A DNA stretch of 41,546 bases, taken from a virus. The notes beneath the pieces were generated by a model that saw only the letters and a program-made list of their open reading frames with translations, had not been told where the DNA came from and ran no database searches. Positions 29,199 to 38,993 of this stretch are shown here, piece after piece. Position 1 is the stretch's first letter, and every line of letters starts with the position of its first letter. Where the stretch lies: IMG/VR virus record IMGVR_UViG_3300020156_000453, positions 1-41,546 of that record; one strand, given 5' to 3'. Made by a program: the position numbers and the translations under genes.

Positions 29199-31916
29199 AT
29201 GGCAGACCAAAACATCGGCACCGCCCGAATCGACATCGAGATCGACACCAGTAAGGTCGAGCCGGGCGTCAATCGGGCGAAGCAATCGGTTTCTTCGCTC
29301 ACCACGGAGGTCGAGCAAGGCAGCCAGCGCCAGGTCCGCGCCACGGATCGCCAAATTAAGGCGCTGGAGCGGCAGATCGCGACCCTCGGCAAGGATCGCG
29401 AAGAGATTATCCGGTGGCGCATCGCGCAGCAGGCCAGCGGCGAACAGGCCGCGCGGCTGACGTCGCTGCTGGACAAGCAGGTCGCCTCGATGCAGAAGAG
29501 CGCGGCCGCGTCCGGCCAGTACCGCCAGGCGCTCGCGATGCTGCCTGCGCAGGGTACGGACATAATCACGTCGCTGGCCGGCGGGCAGAACCCGGCGCTG
29601 GTGCTACTGCAGCAGGGCGGACAGATTCGCGACCAGTTCGGCAGCGCCAGCCTTGCGATCCGCGGCGTGGGCACGGCGCTCGCTGGCCTGATCAATCCGA
29701 TCACCCTGACTGCCGGCGCGGTCGCCGCGCTGGCGCTGGCTTGGAAATCGGCCAGCGACGAGCAGTTGGCTTTCCAGAGCGCCCTGATCCTGACCGGCGG
29801 CTACGCTGGGAAGTCAGTAGCCGAGCTTCAGGCGTTGTCCGTGCAGCTGGACCGTCTGGATGGTGTTACCCGGGGCGGCGCCAGCGACGCTATTCGAGCC
29901 GTCGCGCAGTCCGGGCGCTTCGCCGGTGAGCAGTTCGAGCTCGTGGCGAGCGCTGCGGCGCGGATGGAGGCCAGCGCCGGCCAGGCCATCGATTCGACTG
30001 TTGATCGGTTCAAGGACATTGCCAATGACCCGGTCAAGGCGCTGCTTAAGCTCAACGAGGCAGAGCACTTCTTGACGCAGGCGCAGATGGAGCGCGTGCG
30101 CCTGCTGGCGGAGGAGGGCCAGGCGCAGGAAGCTGCGTCCGAGGGCATCCGAATCTATGCGGACCACCTGGACGAGGTGGCACGGCGCTCCGAAGCGGCG
30201 CTCCCCGCTACCACCCAGCTGTGGCGCGAGGTCAAGGACTACGCCAGCAGCGTTGTGGGCGAAGTGAAGACATACGCCGACCTGCTGGCGCGCATCGCAG
30301 CCATGAAGATTGGTGCAAAGGGCGTTCAGGGCTTCGGAGACCTGCTGCCGTTCACGACGCTACAGCAGTTGCAGCTGCTGAATGCCTATGGCCGCAAGTA
30401 CCTGGGCGAGCAAGGCGCCGCCGCCAGCACTGCAGGCCGCCCGCAGCACTCGCCGGGACGGGGCGCGGCCGATACGGTCGTGGACACGGCTGCCATCGAA
30501 CAGCAGATCGGCCTTGAGAAGCAGTGGTCCCAGATCACGCAGCAGAACCTCGACAAGGAAGCGAAGAAGCGCAAGGAGATCAACGACGCCAAAGAGGTGG
30601 GCAACAAGCTAGGAAAGACCCAGGCGGAGATCGCATCGCAGGTTGCATCGATCGAGGCCAAGTACGCCGACAAGACCGCGGCCAACGCCGCCGCCGCAAA
30701 GGCCAGGTCGGACTCGAACAGCGCCCAGGCCCTCCTGGAGTCGATCGAGCGGCAGATCACCGCGAACAAGCAGCTGGTGGATACGGGCGACAAGGTCACG
30801 GCGAGCGACAGCCTAGCCATCAAGGCAAAGCAGATGCTTGCCGACGCCAGCAACCATATGACGGACAGCTCACGGGCACTGCTCAAGGCAGTGCTTCCGG
30901 AACTCGCCGCGAGTGACCAAGCCGCCGAGAGCTATACGCGGCAGACCAAGGCCAAGGAGGCGCTGGCGCGCCAAAACGCAATCTTTGAACAGCAATCCGC
31001 GAACCAGCGGCGCGGCAACGAGGCTGACCTCGTGCAGATCGGTCACGGCTCTGAAGCGTCGGAGCTGCTGCGGCGGCAGCTGGATATCCGCCGCGCCTAC
31101 GAGGATGAGCTCAAGCGCCTGGGGGATAGAAGCGTCGCGGCGGACCAGGACAGCTGGGATGCCCAGGCTGCCAACGCCCAGCGCCATTTGGACGAGATGC
31201 TGGCGGCAGAGCGGGAATATCAGTCCCAGCGCATCGCCATGATGGGCAACTGGCGCAACGGCGCCAGCGCTGCCTGGGAGGACTACCGTTCCGAAGCGAT
31301 CGACACGGCATCGCAGACTGCTCAGGCCTGGTCCAATGGATTCAAGGGAGCGCAAGACGCGCTGACAGAGTTCGCGGTGAAGGGAAAGGCGGACGTCAAG
31401 GGCCTGGTTACCTCCATCCTGGCTGACTTGGCTCGCCTCGAGGCCCGCAAGGGGCTCGTCGCCATTGGAAGCATGATCGCAGGCGCATTCACCGGCGCGG
31501 CGACGAGCGATAACAGCGTTGCAATCGGGACCACCACCTACAACGCCAAGGGCGGCGTATACGACTCGCCCAGCCTCTCGCAGTACTCGAGCAGCATCGT
31601 CAACAAGCCGACCCTGTTCGCGTTCGCCCAGGGCGCTGGTGTCATGGGTGAGGCAGGGCCAGAGGCCATCATGCCACTGCGTCGCGGCCCCGATGGACGG
31701 CTCGGGGTGAGTGCGGCGGGAGGCGGTGGCGGCGGCATCGAGTTCAACACCAACATCATTGTGCAGGCTGATGGGTCTTCCCAGACCCAAACCAGCGGCC
31801 GCGGCCAACCCACCGGCGACGAAATCGCGCGCAACTTCAACTCGATGGCTAACCAGTGGGCACAGCAGCAGCTTCGCCCAGGTGGTCTCTTCCACAGGCA
31901 GGCGGTGGGCGCATGA
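29199..31916 (+). CDS. H: Tail tape measure protein (lambda H-like)
   Basis: A 905-aa protein that sets tail length. The N-terminus IGTARIDIEIDTSKVEPGVN is that of lambda-type tape measures. There is a hydrophobic segment near residues 155-185 (AIRGVGTALAGLINPITLTA ...), long coiled coils (KEAKKRKEINDAKEVGNKLG, AARSDSNSAQALLESIE region) and a lambda H-like C-terminal domain (KADVKGLVTSILADLARLEARK, GVMGEAGPEAIMPLRRGPDG). The preceding G/GT pair and the following M gene fit. Confidence 0.95.
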   Translation: MADQNIGTARIDIEIDTSKVEPGVNRAKQSVSSLTTEVEQGSQRQVRATDRQIKALERQIATLGKDREEIIRWRIAQQASGEQAARLTSLLDKQVASMQKSAAASGQYRQALAMLPAQGTDIITSLAGGQNPALVLLQQGGQIRDQFGSASLAIRGVGTALAGLINPITLTAGAVAALALAWKSASDEQLAFQSALILTGGYAGKSVAELQALSVQLDRLDGVTRGGASDAIRAVAQSGRFAGEQFELVASAAARMEASAGQAIDSTVDRFKDIANDPVKALLKLNEAEHFLTQAQMERVRLLAEEGQAQEAASEGIRIYADHLDEVARRSEAALPATTQLWREVKDYASSVVGEVKTYADLLARIAAMKIGAKGVQGFGDLLPFTTLQQLQLLNAYGRKYLGEQGAAASTAGRPQHSPGRGAADTVVDTAAIEQQIGLEKQWSQITQQNLDKEAKKRKEINDAKEVGNKLGKTQAEIASQVASIEAKYADKTAANAAAAKARSDSNSAQALLESIERQITANKQLVDTGDKVTASDSLAIKAKQMLADASNHMTDSSRALLKAVLPELAASDQAAESYTRQTKAKEALARQNAIFEQQSANQRRGNEADLVQIGHGSEASELLRRQLDIRRAYEDELKRLGDRSVAADQDSWDAQAANAQRHLDEMLAAEREYQSQRIAMMGNWRNGASAAWEDYRSEAIDTASQTAQAWSNGFKGAQDALTEFAVKGKADVKGLVTSILADLARLEARKGLVAIGSMIAGAFTGAATSDNSVAIGTTTYNAKGGVYDSPSLSQYSSSIVNKPTLFAFAQGAGVMGEAGPEAIMPLRRGPDGRLGVSAAGGGGGGIEFNTNIIVQADGSSQTQTSGRGQPTGDEIARNFNSMANQWAQQQLRPGGLFHRQAVGA

Positions 31917-32245
31917 CCGACACCTTCACGTGGCGCGCCACTACGCAAAGCTCCGGCACGGCCACGGGCAAGGTGAGCCGCGCCAACTTCGGCGATGGCT
32001 ACAGCCAGTCCAGTGCTGACGGAATCAACTCCGTGAGCCGGTCCTGGCAGGTCAGCTTTACCGATCGCGAATCGGTTGTGCAGGCCATCGCCGACTTCCT
32101 GCACGCGCACGTGGGCCGGTCGTTCCTGTGGAAGCCACCGCTTGCCGCCCAGGGCTACTACTGGTGCGACGCGCACAGCGTCAGTGACAACGGTCGCGGC
32201 GTGTACACGCTGACGGCGACCTTCCAGCAAACCTTCCAGCCCTGA
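31913..32245 (+). CDS. M: Minor tail protein M
   Basis: A 110-aa protein beginning MTDTFTWRATTQSSGTATGK, with SRANFGDGYSQSSADGIN and FLWKPPLAAQGYYWC: these are the conserved parts of phage minor tail protein M (gpM), which sits at the distal tail end. ATGA overlap with the tape measure stop. Confidence 0.92.
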   Translation: MTDTFTWRATTQSSGTATGKVSRANFGDGYSQSSADGINSVSRSWQVSFTDRESVVQAIADFLHAHVGRSFLWKPPLAAQGYYWCDAHSVSDNGRGVYTLTATFQQTFQP

Positions 32246-32252
32246 GACCACC

Positions 32253-33044
32253 ATGGCACAGCAGCACATCATCATCGGCACGCCGCCCGCCGGCCTCGAC
32301 GGCGACACGGGCCGCGTGGCGTTCGAGAAGACCGAGGCGAACTTCAACGAACTGTTCGGGGCATCCAAAGGGATGATCGTCGGCTTGCGGCTTGAGCGCG
32401 CTGCGGTAAATGCCATCCGGGTGAGCGCCGGAGCCGCACATATCGAGTCCAGTAACCAACTACTCGCGCTGCCCGCCGATACGACCACTTCAGGAGCGCT
32501 GGCGGCCAACACCTGGTACCACGTCTATCTGTTCGAAAGCGCCGGCGCCGCAGCCGTCGAACTGGTGACGACTGCACCGGGAAACCCATACAGCGGAACT
32601 GCTAGATCGAAGTCCACTGACGCCAACCGGAGATTTCTGGGTAGCGCAAAAACGAACGCTGTGGGTGCGCTCTACAACTTTGTGCATTCAGTAGCCAGCG
32701 GCAAGGTGTTGTACCAGGAGAACATCAGCCCGGCCCCTTTCAGTGTTGTCAGCGGATCGGCTACCAGTCCCACCACGGTCTCTTGCGCGGCTGTGGTTCC
32801 ACCATCGTCGAAGATCGCCATCCTCACATGCAACAACAACGATCCCGCGGTGACGGTTTTGTTGGGTAATAGCGATAGTCCGCCCCAGTCCTCGCCGTTT
32901 GCCTTCGTCGATTCGTGCCCGGCCAGTCGCACGATCAGCTCGGATTTCCCGCTGAACGCTGCGCAGGAATTCCAATACACATTCATCTCCGCGCCGTCGG
33001 GCAACTTCGTTGCGCGCGTCCGCGGCTATACGTTCGAGAGGTAG
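32253..33044 (+). CDS. Tail fibre-like protein inserted between M and L
   Basis: A 263-aa protein. The N-terminus (IIIGTPPAGLDGDTGRVAFE KTEANFNELF) is the short adsorption-type module found in many phage fibres; the rest is beta-rich with glycine and serine repeats (ALAANTWYHVYLFESAGAAA, SATSPTTVSCAAVVPPSSKI) as in receptor-binding domains. It interrupts the normal M-L order of lambda tails and appears less G+C-rich than L and M, suggesting a mobile host-range cassette together with the next gene. Confidence 0.75.
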   Translation: MAQQHIIIGTPPAGLDGDTGRVAFEKTEANFNELFGASKGMIVGLRLERAAVNAIRVSAGAAHIESSNQLLALPADTTTSGALAANTWYHVYLFESAGAAAVELVTTAPGNPYSGTARSKSTDANRRFLGSAKTNAVGALYNFVHSVASGKVLYQENISPAPFSVVSGSATSPTTVSCAAVVPPSSKIAILTCNNNDPAVTVLLGNSDSPPQSSPFAFVDSCPASRTISSDFPLNAAQEFQYTFISAPSGNFVARVRGYTFER

Positions 33045-33046
33045 CC

Positions 33047-33421
33047 ATGTACGCCATCAAGGGCCATCACTATCGTGCCATTTCTTCTGCAGCGGATCTT
33101 ACGGACGGTGAAGTTCTGGCTTCCGAGGTGCCGCAGGATTTGCAGCAACCCGACCCGGTCGCTGCTACCAAGGTGCTGATCAGCCAACTACTCGACAGAG
33201 TTGTGCAGGCCAAGGGGTATGACAACATTGTCTCCTGCGTGTCCTACGTTGGTGATCCGGATCCTCAGTTCGACGCTGAGGCTCGCGCGGCGCGCGCGTG
33301 GCGCAGCGCAGTTTACCGAGCCGGCTACGAGATTCTGGCCAACGTTCCCGAGGGCGTGACAACCCCAGAACAGGTGCTGGCCCTTTTGCCCGAGGCGAAT
33401 GCGTTTGGGTGGGTCGAATGA
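33047..33421 (+). CDS. Possible tail fibre assembly/accessory protein (124 aa)
   Basis: Start ATG 33047, 2 bp after the fibre gene stop. N-terminus MYAIKGHHYRAISSAADLTD followed by a helical part (VAATKVLISQLLDRVVQAKG, ARAARAWRSAVYRAGYEILA) that resembles the short chaperones found after fibre genes, including the WRSAVY-like helix. It pairs with the inserted fibre gene. Exact family uncertain. Confidence 0.7.
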   Translation: MYAIKGHHYRAISSAADLTDGEVLASEVPQDLQQPDPVAATKVLISQLLDRVVQAKGYDNIVSCVSYVGDPDPQFDAEARAARAWRSAVYRAGYEILANVPEGVTTPEQVLALLPEANAFGWVE

Positions 33422-34116
33422 CAGTCCTGGCCGACGTCCAGAGTCTGGAGCCTGGCGCACGATTCGTCGGCTTCGAGCTGGACGCGCGCGACATTGGCGC
33501 GGATCAGCTCTGGTTCCATGCGCACCTGCAGTCCACGCCGATCTTCTGGCAAGGGCAGGAATATGGCCCTTGGCCGATTGAAGCCACTGGCTTCGAGCGC
33601 ACCAGTGACCAGCCGCCCGCGCCGCGGCTGCGGGTGAGCAACATCGACGGCACCGTCACCGCAATGTGCCTGCTCTTCGACGATCTGGTGGGCGCCAAGA
33701 TCATCCGACGCCAGACGCTTGTGCAGTATCTGGACGCGGTCAACTTCCCGGGTGGCAACCCGACGGCGGACCCCGAAGAGCACTTCCCCGACGAGATCTG
33801 GTTCATAGAGCGGAAGGTCACCGAGACCCCGGAGGCGGTTGAGTTCCAGTTGGCCACGGCCATCGACCTCAACGGCGTGCAGCTGCCGCGGCGCCAGATC
33901 ATCGCCGGACTGTGCGGCTGGGTGACCATCGGCGGCTACCGCGGTCCGTACTGCGGCTACAGCGGCCCGCCTGTGGCCGATCTCAATGACCAGCCCACCA
34001 GTGACCCCGGCCTGGACCAGTGTGGCGGCCGACTGGCCAGCTGCAAGCTGCGGTTCGGGCAGAACGAACCTCTGCCGTATGGCGGTTTTCCGGCCAGCGG
34101 CCTGCTGAGGACCTGA
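33418..34116 (+). CDS. L: Minor tail protein L with four conserved cysteines
   Basis: A 232-aa protein (start ATG 33418, overlapping the stop of the previous gene). The C-terminal part carries Cys residues in GLCGW, PYCGY, DQCGGR and ASCKLRFG, matching the four Cys of lambda gpL that bind an iron-sulfur cluster. The N-terminal domain (ELDARDIGADQLWFHAHLQS) is the gpL head. It connects the tube to the tip. Confidence 0.92.
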   Translation: MTVLADVQSLEPGARFVGFELDARDIGADQLWFHAHLQSTPIFWQGQEYGPWPIEATGFERTSDQPPAPRLRVSNIDGTVTAMCLLFDDLVGAKIIRRQTLVQYLDAVNFPGGNPTADPEEHFPDEIWFIERKVTETPEAVEFQLATAIDLNGVQLPRRQIIAGLCGWVTIGGYRGPYCGYSGPPVADLNDQPTSDPGLDQCGGRLASCKLRFGQNEPLPYGGFPASGLLRT

Positions 34117-34119
34117 GCA

Positions 34120-34857
34120 ATGCAAGCAGCCACTTTGGCGGCCATCCACGCCCACGCGGTGGCCGAATACCCGCGGGAATGCTGCGGGCTGATCGTTGCT
34201 GTCGGCGAGGGCGAGACCTACGTGCCATGCCGGAATGTTGCGGCAACGCCGAGCGAGCACTTCCGCCTGCCTGGAGAGGACTACGCCATCGCCGAGGACA
34301 GCGGACAGGTGCTGGCGCTGGTCCACAGCCATCCGAACGCACCGGCCACGCCGAGTGATGCAGATCGCGTCCAGTGCGAGGCCAGCGGCCTGACCTGGCA
34401 CATCGTCAGCGTGGGGCAGGTGGACGGTAAGCCCGAATGCGGCGACGTGCGCACCATCGAGCCGTGTGGCTTCGAGGCGCCCCTGGTGGGCCGTCAGTTC
34501 GCCCATGGGGTGCTCGATTGCTACACGCTGGTGCGCGACTTCTACGCGCGCGAGCTGGGCATCCAGTTGAGCCAGTACGAACGCGAGGACGACTGGTGGC
34601 TCAAGGGGCAGCAGCTGTACAGCATGGATCGCCTGCGCGCCGAGGGCTTCGCGCCCGTGGCCGACGATTTGCGCCGCGGCGATCTGATCCTGATGCAGAT
34701 TCGCTCGACCGTCCCCAACCACGCGGGCGTGTACCTCGGCGACGGCCTGATGCTCCACCACCTTCACGGCCGACTTTCCGAGCGCGTGCCCTACGGCGGG
34801 TATTGGGCCGAGCGCACTTGCTACATCGTTCGCCACCAGGAGATGCTTCATGGCTGA
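34120..34857 (+). CDS. K: Tail tip assembly protein K: JAMM peptidase plus NlpC/P60
   Basis: A 245-aa two-domain protein. The JAMM/MPN metal site is E20, H69-x-H71 and D80 (HSHPNAPATPSD). The NlpC/P60 domain has its Cys at C134 (GVLDCYTLVRD) and the His at H201 (VPNHAGVYLGD), with GDLILMQI before it. It resembles lambda gpK, which acts in tip assembly and perhaps wall digestion at entry. Overlaps I by 8 bp. Confidence 0.93.
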   Translation: MQAATLAAIHAHAVAEYPRECCGLIVAVGEGETYVPCRNVAATPSEHFRLPGEDYAIAEDSGQVLALVHSHPNAPATPSDADRVQCEASGLTWHIVSVGQVDGKPECGDVRTIEPCGFEAPLVGRQFAHGVLDCYTLVRDFYARELGIQLSQYEREDDWWLKGQQLYSMDRLRAEGFAPVADDLRRGDLILMQIRSTVPNHAGVYLGDGLMLHHLHGRLSERVPYGGYWAERTCYIVRHQEMLHG

Positions 34858-35437
34858 CAAGCTGCGCACCATTCGTCTGTACGGGGCACTGGGCGCCAGG
34901 TTCGGTCGCGAATTCCGTCTGGCCGTCAACAGCACCGCAGAAGCCATGCGCGCGCTCTGCGTGCAGCTGCCGGGCTTCTCGGCATACCTCAATTCGGCCA
35001 AGGACCGCGGCGTGGTATTCGCGGTCTTTCTGGGCAAGCGGAACATCGGCGAAGGCCAGTTGCAGGACCCACCTGGCCAGCAGGAAATCCGCATCGCCCC
35101 GGTTCTGCAGGGTGCAAAGCGTGCCGGTGTGCTTCAGACCATAGTCGGCGCGGTCCTGGTGGTGGTCGGTGTTGTGCTCAATGCCTACACCGGCTTCAGC
35201 GGCACGCCCTTCATCAACCTCGGTATCGCCATGATTGCCGGCGGTGTCGTGCAAATGCTCTCCCCACAGCCAAAGGGCCTAGGTGCCAAGGACAGCCCCG
35301 ATAACCAGTCCAGCTACAGCTTCAACGGCCCCGTGAACACGCAGGCCCAGGGCAACCCGGTGCCGGCTGGCTACGGCGAGTGCTGGGGCGGCTCGGCGGT
35401 GATCAGCGGCGGCGTCTACGCGGAGGACCAAGCGTGA
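34850..35437 (+). CDS. I: Tail assembly protein I
   Basis: A 195-aa protein with a ubiquitin-like N-terminal domain (RTIRLYGALGARFGREFRLA, AMRALCVQLPGFSAYL) and a hydrophobic glycine-rich middle (IVGAVLVVVGVVLNAY, INLGIAMIAGGVVQMLSP) as in lambda gpI. Its C-terminus (NPVPAGYGECWGGSAVISGG) is also typical. GTGA overlap with J. Confidence 0.92.
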   Translation: MADKLRTIRLYGALGARFGREFRLAVNSTAEAMRALCVQLPGFSAYLNSAKDRGVVFAVFLGKRNIGEGQLQDPPGQQEIRIAPVLQGAKRAGVLQTIVGAVLVVVGVVLNAYTGFSGTPFINLGIAMIAGGVVQMLSPQPKGLGAKDSPDNQSSYSFNGPVNTQAQGNPVPAGYGECWGGSAVISGGVYAEDQA

Positions 35438-38400
35438 CCCAGGCCCTCGAACTTCACGGTGCTGGCGGCAAGAGCTCGAGCACGGCGCGTACGCCGGTTG
35501 AAACTCCGGACAGCCTGCACTCCATCGCCTACGCCAAGATCGTTGACTTGATCGGTGAAGGTGAGATCGTGGGCCTGGTCAACGGCCTGCAGTCGATCGT
35601 GCTAGACGGCGCGCCTCTTCAAGGTGCCGGCGGAGAACTGAATTTCCAGAACGTGACTGTCCAGACCCGTACCGGCACGCAGGACCAGGAGCACCTGGCG
35701 GGCTTTCCGAGCGTGGAGAACGAGGTCACCGTGGGCGTAGAGCTTCGCAGCGACACGCCCATCGTGCGCACCGTGTCTGGCTCCGAGTTGTCGGCTGTTC
35801 GCGTCCGCCTGGCTGTGCCGGCGCTGCAGAGGACCAATACGAGCAACGGCGACACCGTGGGGTACCGCATCACCTACGCGGTGGACGTGGCCACTGATGG
35901 CGGCGCCTACACCACGCTGCTGACGGACAGCTTCAGCGGGAAGACCACCACGCAGTACGAGCGCAGCAGACGCATTGATCTTCCTCCGGGCAGCACGTGG
36001 CAGATTCGCTTCCGCCGCCTGACCGCGAACGCGAACAGCGCGCTGGTCGCCGACACGCTGAACATCCTTTCGCTGACCGAGATCATCGACGCGAAGCTGA
36101 GGTACCCGAACAGCGCGCTGGTGGCGCTGGAGATCGACGCCAGCCAGTTCCAGAACATCCCCACCCGCGGCTACTACTGCCGCTGGCGGATCATTCGCGT
36201 GCCATCGAACTACGACCCCGAGACGCGCACTTATTCGGGCATCTGGGACGGCACCTTCAAATCGGCGTGGAGCAACAACCCGGCATGGGTGTTCTACGAC
36301 ATTGTCACCAACGACCGCTTCGGGCTCGGCAACGTCGTCGCGCCGGAGATGGTGGACCGCTGGCGCCTGTACCAGATTGCCCAATACTGCGATCAGATGG
36401 TCAGCGATGGTCAGGGCGGGCAGGAACCGCGCTTCACCTGCAATGTCTACCTGCAGAGCCGGCAGGACGCCTACAAGGTCCTGCAAGATTTGGCGTCGGT
36501 GTTCCGCGGCATCAGTTACTACGCCATGGGCCAGGTACTGGCGTCGGCCGACATGCCTACCGACCCGGTGTACACCTACACCGCGGCCAATGTCATCGAC
36601 GGTCGCTTCAGCTACGAGGGAAGCGGCAGGAAGGCGCGGCACACGGTGGCCCTGGTCTCCTGGAACGACCAGAGCGATTTCGGCCGACAGAAGGTTGAGC
36701 CCGTGACGTACCGCGAGGGCGTGGCGCGCTACGGCATTCAGCAGGTTGAAGTCACAGCATTCGGCTGCATATCCCGGTCGCAGGCCCAGCGCATCGGCCT
36801 GCATATTCTGCTGTCTGAGAATCTGGAGAAGGAGACGGTTAGCTTTTCCGTGGGCCTCGACGGCGTAGTGGCAGAGCCTGGCCAGATTATCCAGATCGCC
36901 GACCCCAATCGTGCTGGCCGGCGCATCGGTGGGCGCATCCGCTCGGCTAGCGGCCAGACGGTTGTGCTCGATCAGGCACCAGCCGGTATGGCCGTAGGGG
37001 ACAGCCTGGTGTTGATGCTGCCGACTGGCCGAAGCGAGGCCCGCACTATTGCCGGGATCGACGGCGACCAGGTGACGGTGGGCGCGCCCTGGTCAAGCGC
37101 GCCGCGGCCGCAAGCCGTGTGGGCGACGCAAAGCGATGAGCTGGCGCTCCAAACCTTCAAGGTCCTGTCCGTGACCGAGGGCGAGGGGACTACGTTCAAC
37201 ATAACCGCTCTCAAGCACGTGCCGCAGAAGTTCGCGGCGATTGATGACGGCGCGAAGATCGAGCTCCCCCCGATCAGCATCATCCCGCCGAGCGTCCAGC
37301 CGCCGCCAACCAACGTGACCTTGGCGTCGAACTCGATGATCGAGCAGGGCATTGCCAACCACGTGCTGACGATCAGCTGGGGTGCGGCCGACAAGGCTAT
37401 CGCCTACGACGTGGAATGGCGCCGCGACGACATGGACTGGGTGCGTGCCGGGCGCGTTTCTGCTGCCAGCATCGACATCCGGGGCATCTATGCGGGGCAA
37501 TACCTGGCGCGCGTGCGCGCTGTCAACGCGCTCGGTGCCGTGTCCATTCCAGCGCTCAGCGCGCTGACCGACATCCAGGGCAAGACCACCCCGCCGCCGG
37601 CGCTGGCCTCCCTGACAGCTTCCTCGGCGATCTTCGGCATCGACCTGAAGTGGTCCTTCCCGGAAGGCGCAAGCGACACCCAGCGCACCGAGATTTGGTA
37701 CAGCACCAACTCCGACCGCGCAGATGCGATCAAGCTGGGCGACTTCGCGTACCCCCAGGCCAGCCACACGATGATGGGCCTGGCGGCCGGCGCGCGCTTC
37801 TGGTTCTGGGGCCGCCTGGTGGATCGGTCCGGGAACATCGGGCCGTGGTATCCCGCTGTCGGCGGGGTGATGGGCGAGAGTAGTAGCGATGCGGGCCCCA
37901 TCCTCGACTACCTCACCGGCCAGATCACCAAGAGCCAGCTGGGCAGCAAGCTGCTCAGCGCGATCAACCTGGTTGACCCGTACATGGCCGGGGACACCCT
38001 GGCCTACGCCGGCGACGAGACGCGGTTTGCCGGCGCATGGACGTTCGTCGATGCCCAGCAGGACGGGGACCGAGCCCTGTCCACGAAGATCGACACCGTA
38101 GCGGCCCAATTCGACGACTCGCTCGCCGTCGTCCAGACCACCATCCAGACCGTCAGCACTCAGTCATCCGCGGCCGCGAGCATCGCAACCACGGCACAGG
38201 CGCAGGTGGGCGAGGTCAGCGCGGTGGTCCAACAGCAGGCCGAGGCCATCGCGTCCCTGGACGGCACGGTCAGCTCGAGCTGGTCGGCCAAGGTCGGCAT
38301 TACCGCCGACGGGAAGTACTACGCCGCCGGGTTCGCGGTCGGCATCGACAACTCCAGCGGCACTGTCCAGTCGCAGTTCCTGGTGCATGCCGACCTGTTC

Positions 38401-38706
38401 GGCGTGCTGAACGGCACGGGCGCCGGCGCTACGGTCAGCTCGCCCTTCATCATCACGGGCGGCCAGGTCTTTATCCGAAGCGCCTTTATTCAGGACGGCT
38501 CGATCACGAACGCCAAGATCGGCAACAGCATCCAGTCGGTCGCTACTGGCGCTGGAGGTAACCCGCGGTGGAAGCTCGACAAGAATGGTTCGCTCACGAT
38601 CTACGGCCCGGTCGGTGGCGACGGCCACATGGAATTGAATGACGCCGCGATGCTGGCTTTTGACGCCAACGGCATGAAGCGAGCGGCGTTCGGAGTTGGA
38701 ATCTGA
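35434..38706 (+). CDS. J: Host-specificity / central tail fibre protein J
   Basis: A 1090-aa protein, GTG start at 35434. It begins like lambda gpJ (PDSLHSIAYAKIVDLIGEGE, IVGLVNGLQSIVLDGAPLQ) and has a long tip-body region (TYSGIWDGTFKSAWSNNPAW). Residues ~620-800 look like fibronectin type III repeats. The C-terminal third contains coiled-coil-like Ala/Gln/Val repeats and a DUF1983-like region (YYAAGFAVGIDNSSGTVQ). The C-terminus should bind the receptor. Its stop overlaps the next start by one base. Confidence 0.94.
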   Translation: MTQALELHGAGGKSSSTARTPVETPDSLHSIAYAKIVDLIGEGEIVGLVNGLQSIVLDGAPLQGAGGELNFQNVTVQTRTGTQDQEHLAGFPSVENEVTVGVELRSDTPIVRTVSGSELSAVRVRLAVPALQRTNTSNGDTVGYRITYAVDVATDGGAYTTLLTDSFSGKTTTQYERSRRIDLPPGSTWQIRFRRLTANANSALVADTLNILSLTEIIDAKLRYPNSALVALEIDASQFQNIPTRGYYCRWRIIRVPSNYDPETRTYSGIWDGTFKSAWSNNPAWVFYDIVTNDRFGLGNVVAPEMVDRWRLYQIAQYCDQMVSDGQGGQEPRFTCNVYLQSRQDAYKVLQDLASVFRGISYYAMGQVLASADMPTDPVYTYTAANVIDGRFSYEGSGRKARHTVALVSWNDQSDFGRQKVEPVTYREGVARYGIQQVEVTAFGCISRSQAQRIGLHILLSENLEKETVSFSVGLDGVVAEPGQIIQIADPNRAGRRIGGRIRSASGQTVVLDQAPAGMAVGDSLVLMLPTGRSEARTIAGIDGDQVTVGAPWSSAPRPQAVWATQSDELALQTFKVLSVTEGEGTTFNITALKHVPQKFAAIDDGAKIELPPISIIPPSVQPPPTNVTLASNSMIEQGIANHVLTISWGAADKAIAYDVEWRRDDMDWVRAGRVSAASIDIRGIYAGQYLARVRAVNALGAVSIPALSALTDIQGKTTPPPALASLTASSAIFGIDLKWSFPEGASDTQRTEIWYSTNSDRADAIKLGDFAYPQASHTMMGLAAGARFWFWGRLVDRSGNIGPWYPAVGGVMGESSSDAGPILDYLTGQITKSQLGSKLLSAINLVDPYMAGDTLAYAGDETRFAGAWTFVDAQQDGDRALSTKIDTVAAQFDDSLAVVQTTIQTVSTQSSAAASIATTAQAQVGEVSAVVQQQAEAIASLDGTVSSSWSAKVGITADGKYYAAGFAVGIDNSSGTVQSQFLVHADLFGVLNGTGAGATVSSPFIITGGQVFIRSAFIQDGSITNAKIGNSIQSVATGAGGNPRWKLDKNGSLTIYGPVGGDGHMELNDAAMLAFDANGMKRAAFGVGI

Positions 38707-38993
38707 TGGCCGCAGGCGTGAAGGTGTGGGATGCCGCGGGCAACCTCATTGTGGACATCACGAGCCGGCTGTCCCGCGTGGCTGGCACGCGCGCCATTGG
38801 AGCGACCGAGGTGGGCAACTTCATCATCCCGACCGGGTACGGCCAGATTTGGGTACACCCTCTGAGTGCTGATGTGCATGGCTATACGCCGCATCTGGAT
38901 GTGAGCCAAGAGACCGGACAGATCATTTTTGGCCCGGACTTCACTTACCCCGGCGGGCCTCGGCCAGTCACGCTCATCTATGGGTATCGGTGA
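38706..38993 (+). CDS. Small fibre-like protein after J (95 aa)
   Basis: Starts at ATG 38706 overlapping the J stop (TGATG). N-terminus GVKVWDAAGNLIVDITSRLS is a module also found in the next gene (GIKVWNAAGQLQFDAGKK), a common opening of small phage tail or surface proteins. Likely a virion or tip component; function not proven. Confidence 0.75.
   Translation: MAAGVKVWDAAGNLIVDITSRLSRVAGTRAIGATEVGNFIIPTGYGQIWVHPLSADVHGYTPHLDVSQETGQIIFGPDFTYPGGPRPVTLIYGYR

Noticed and set aside
33325-35094. Open frame of 589 codons on the minus strand
   Set aside because: Antisense to L, K and I, all with conserved motifs; composition typical of a shadow frame.
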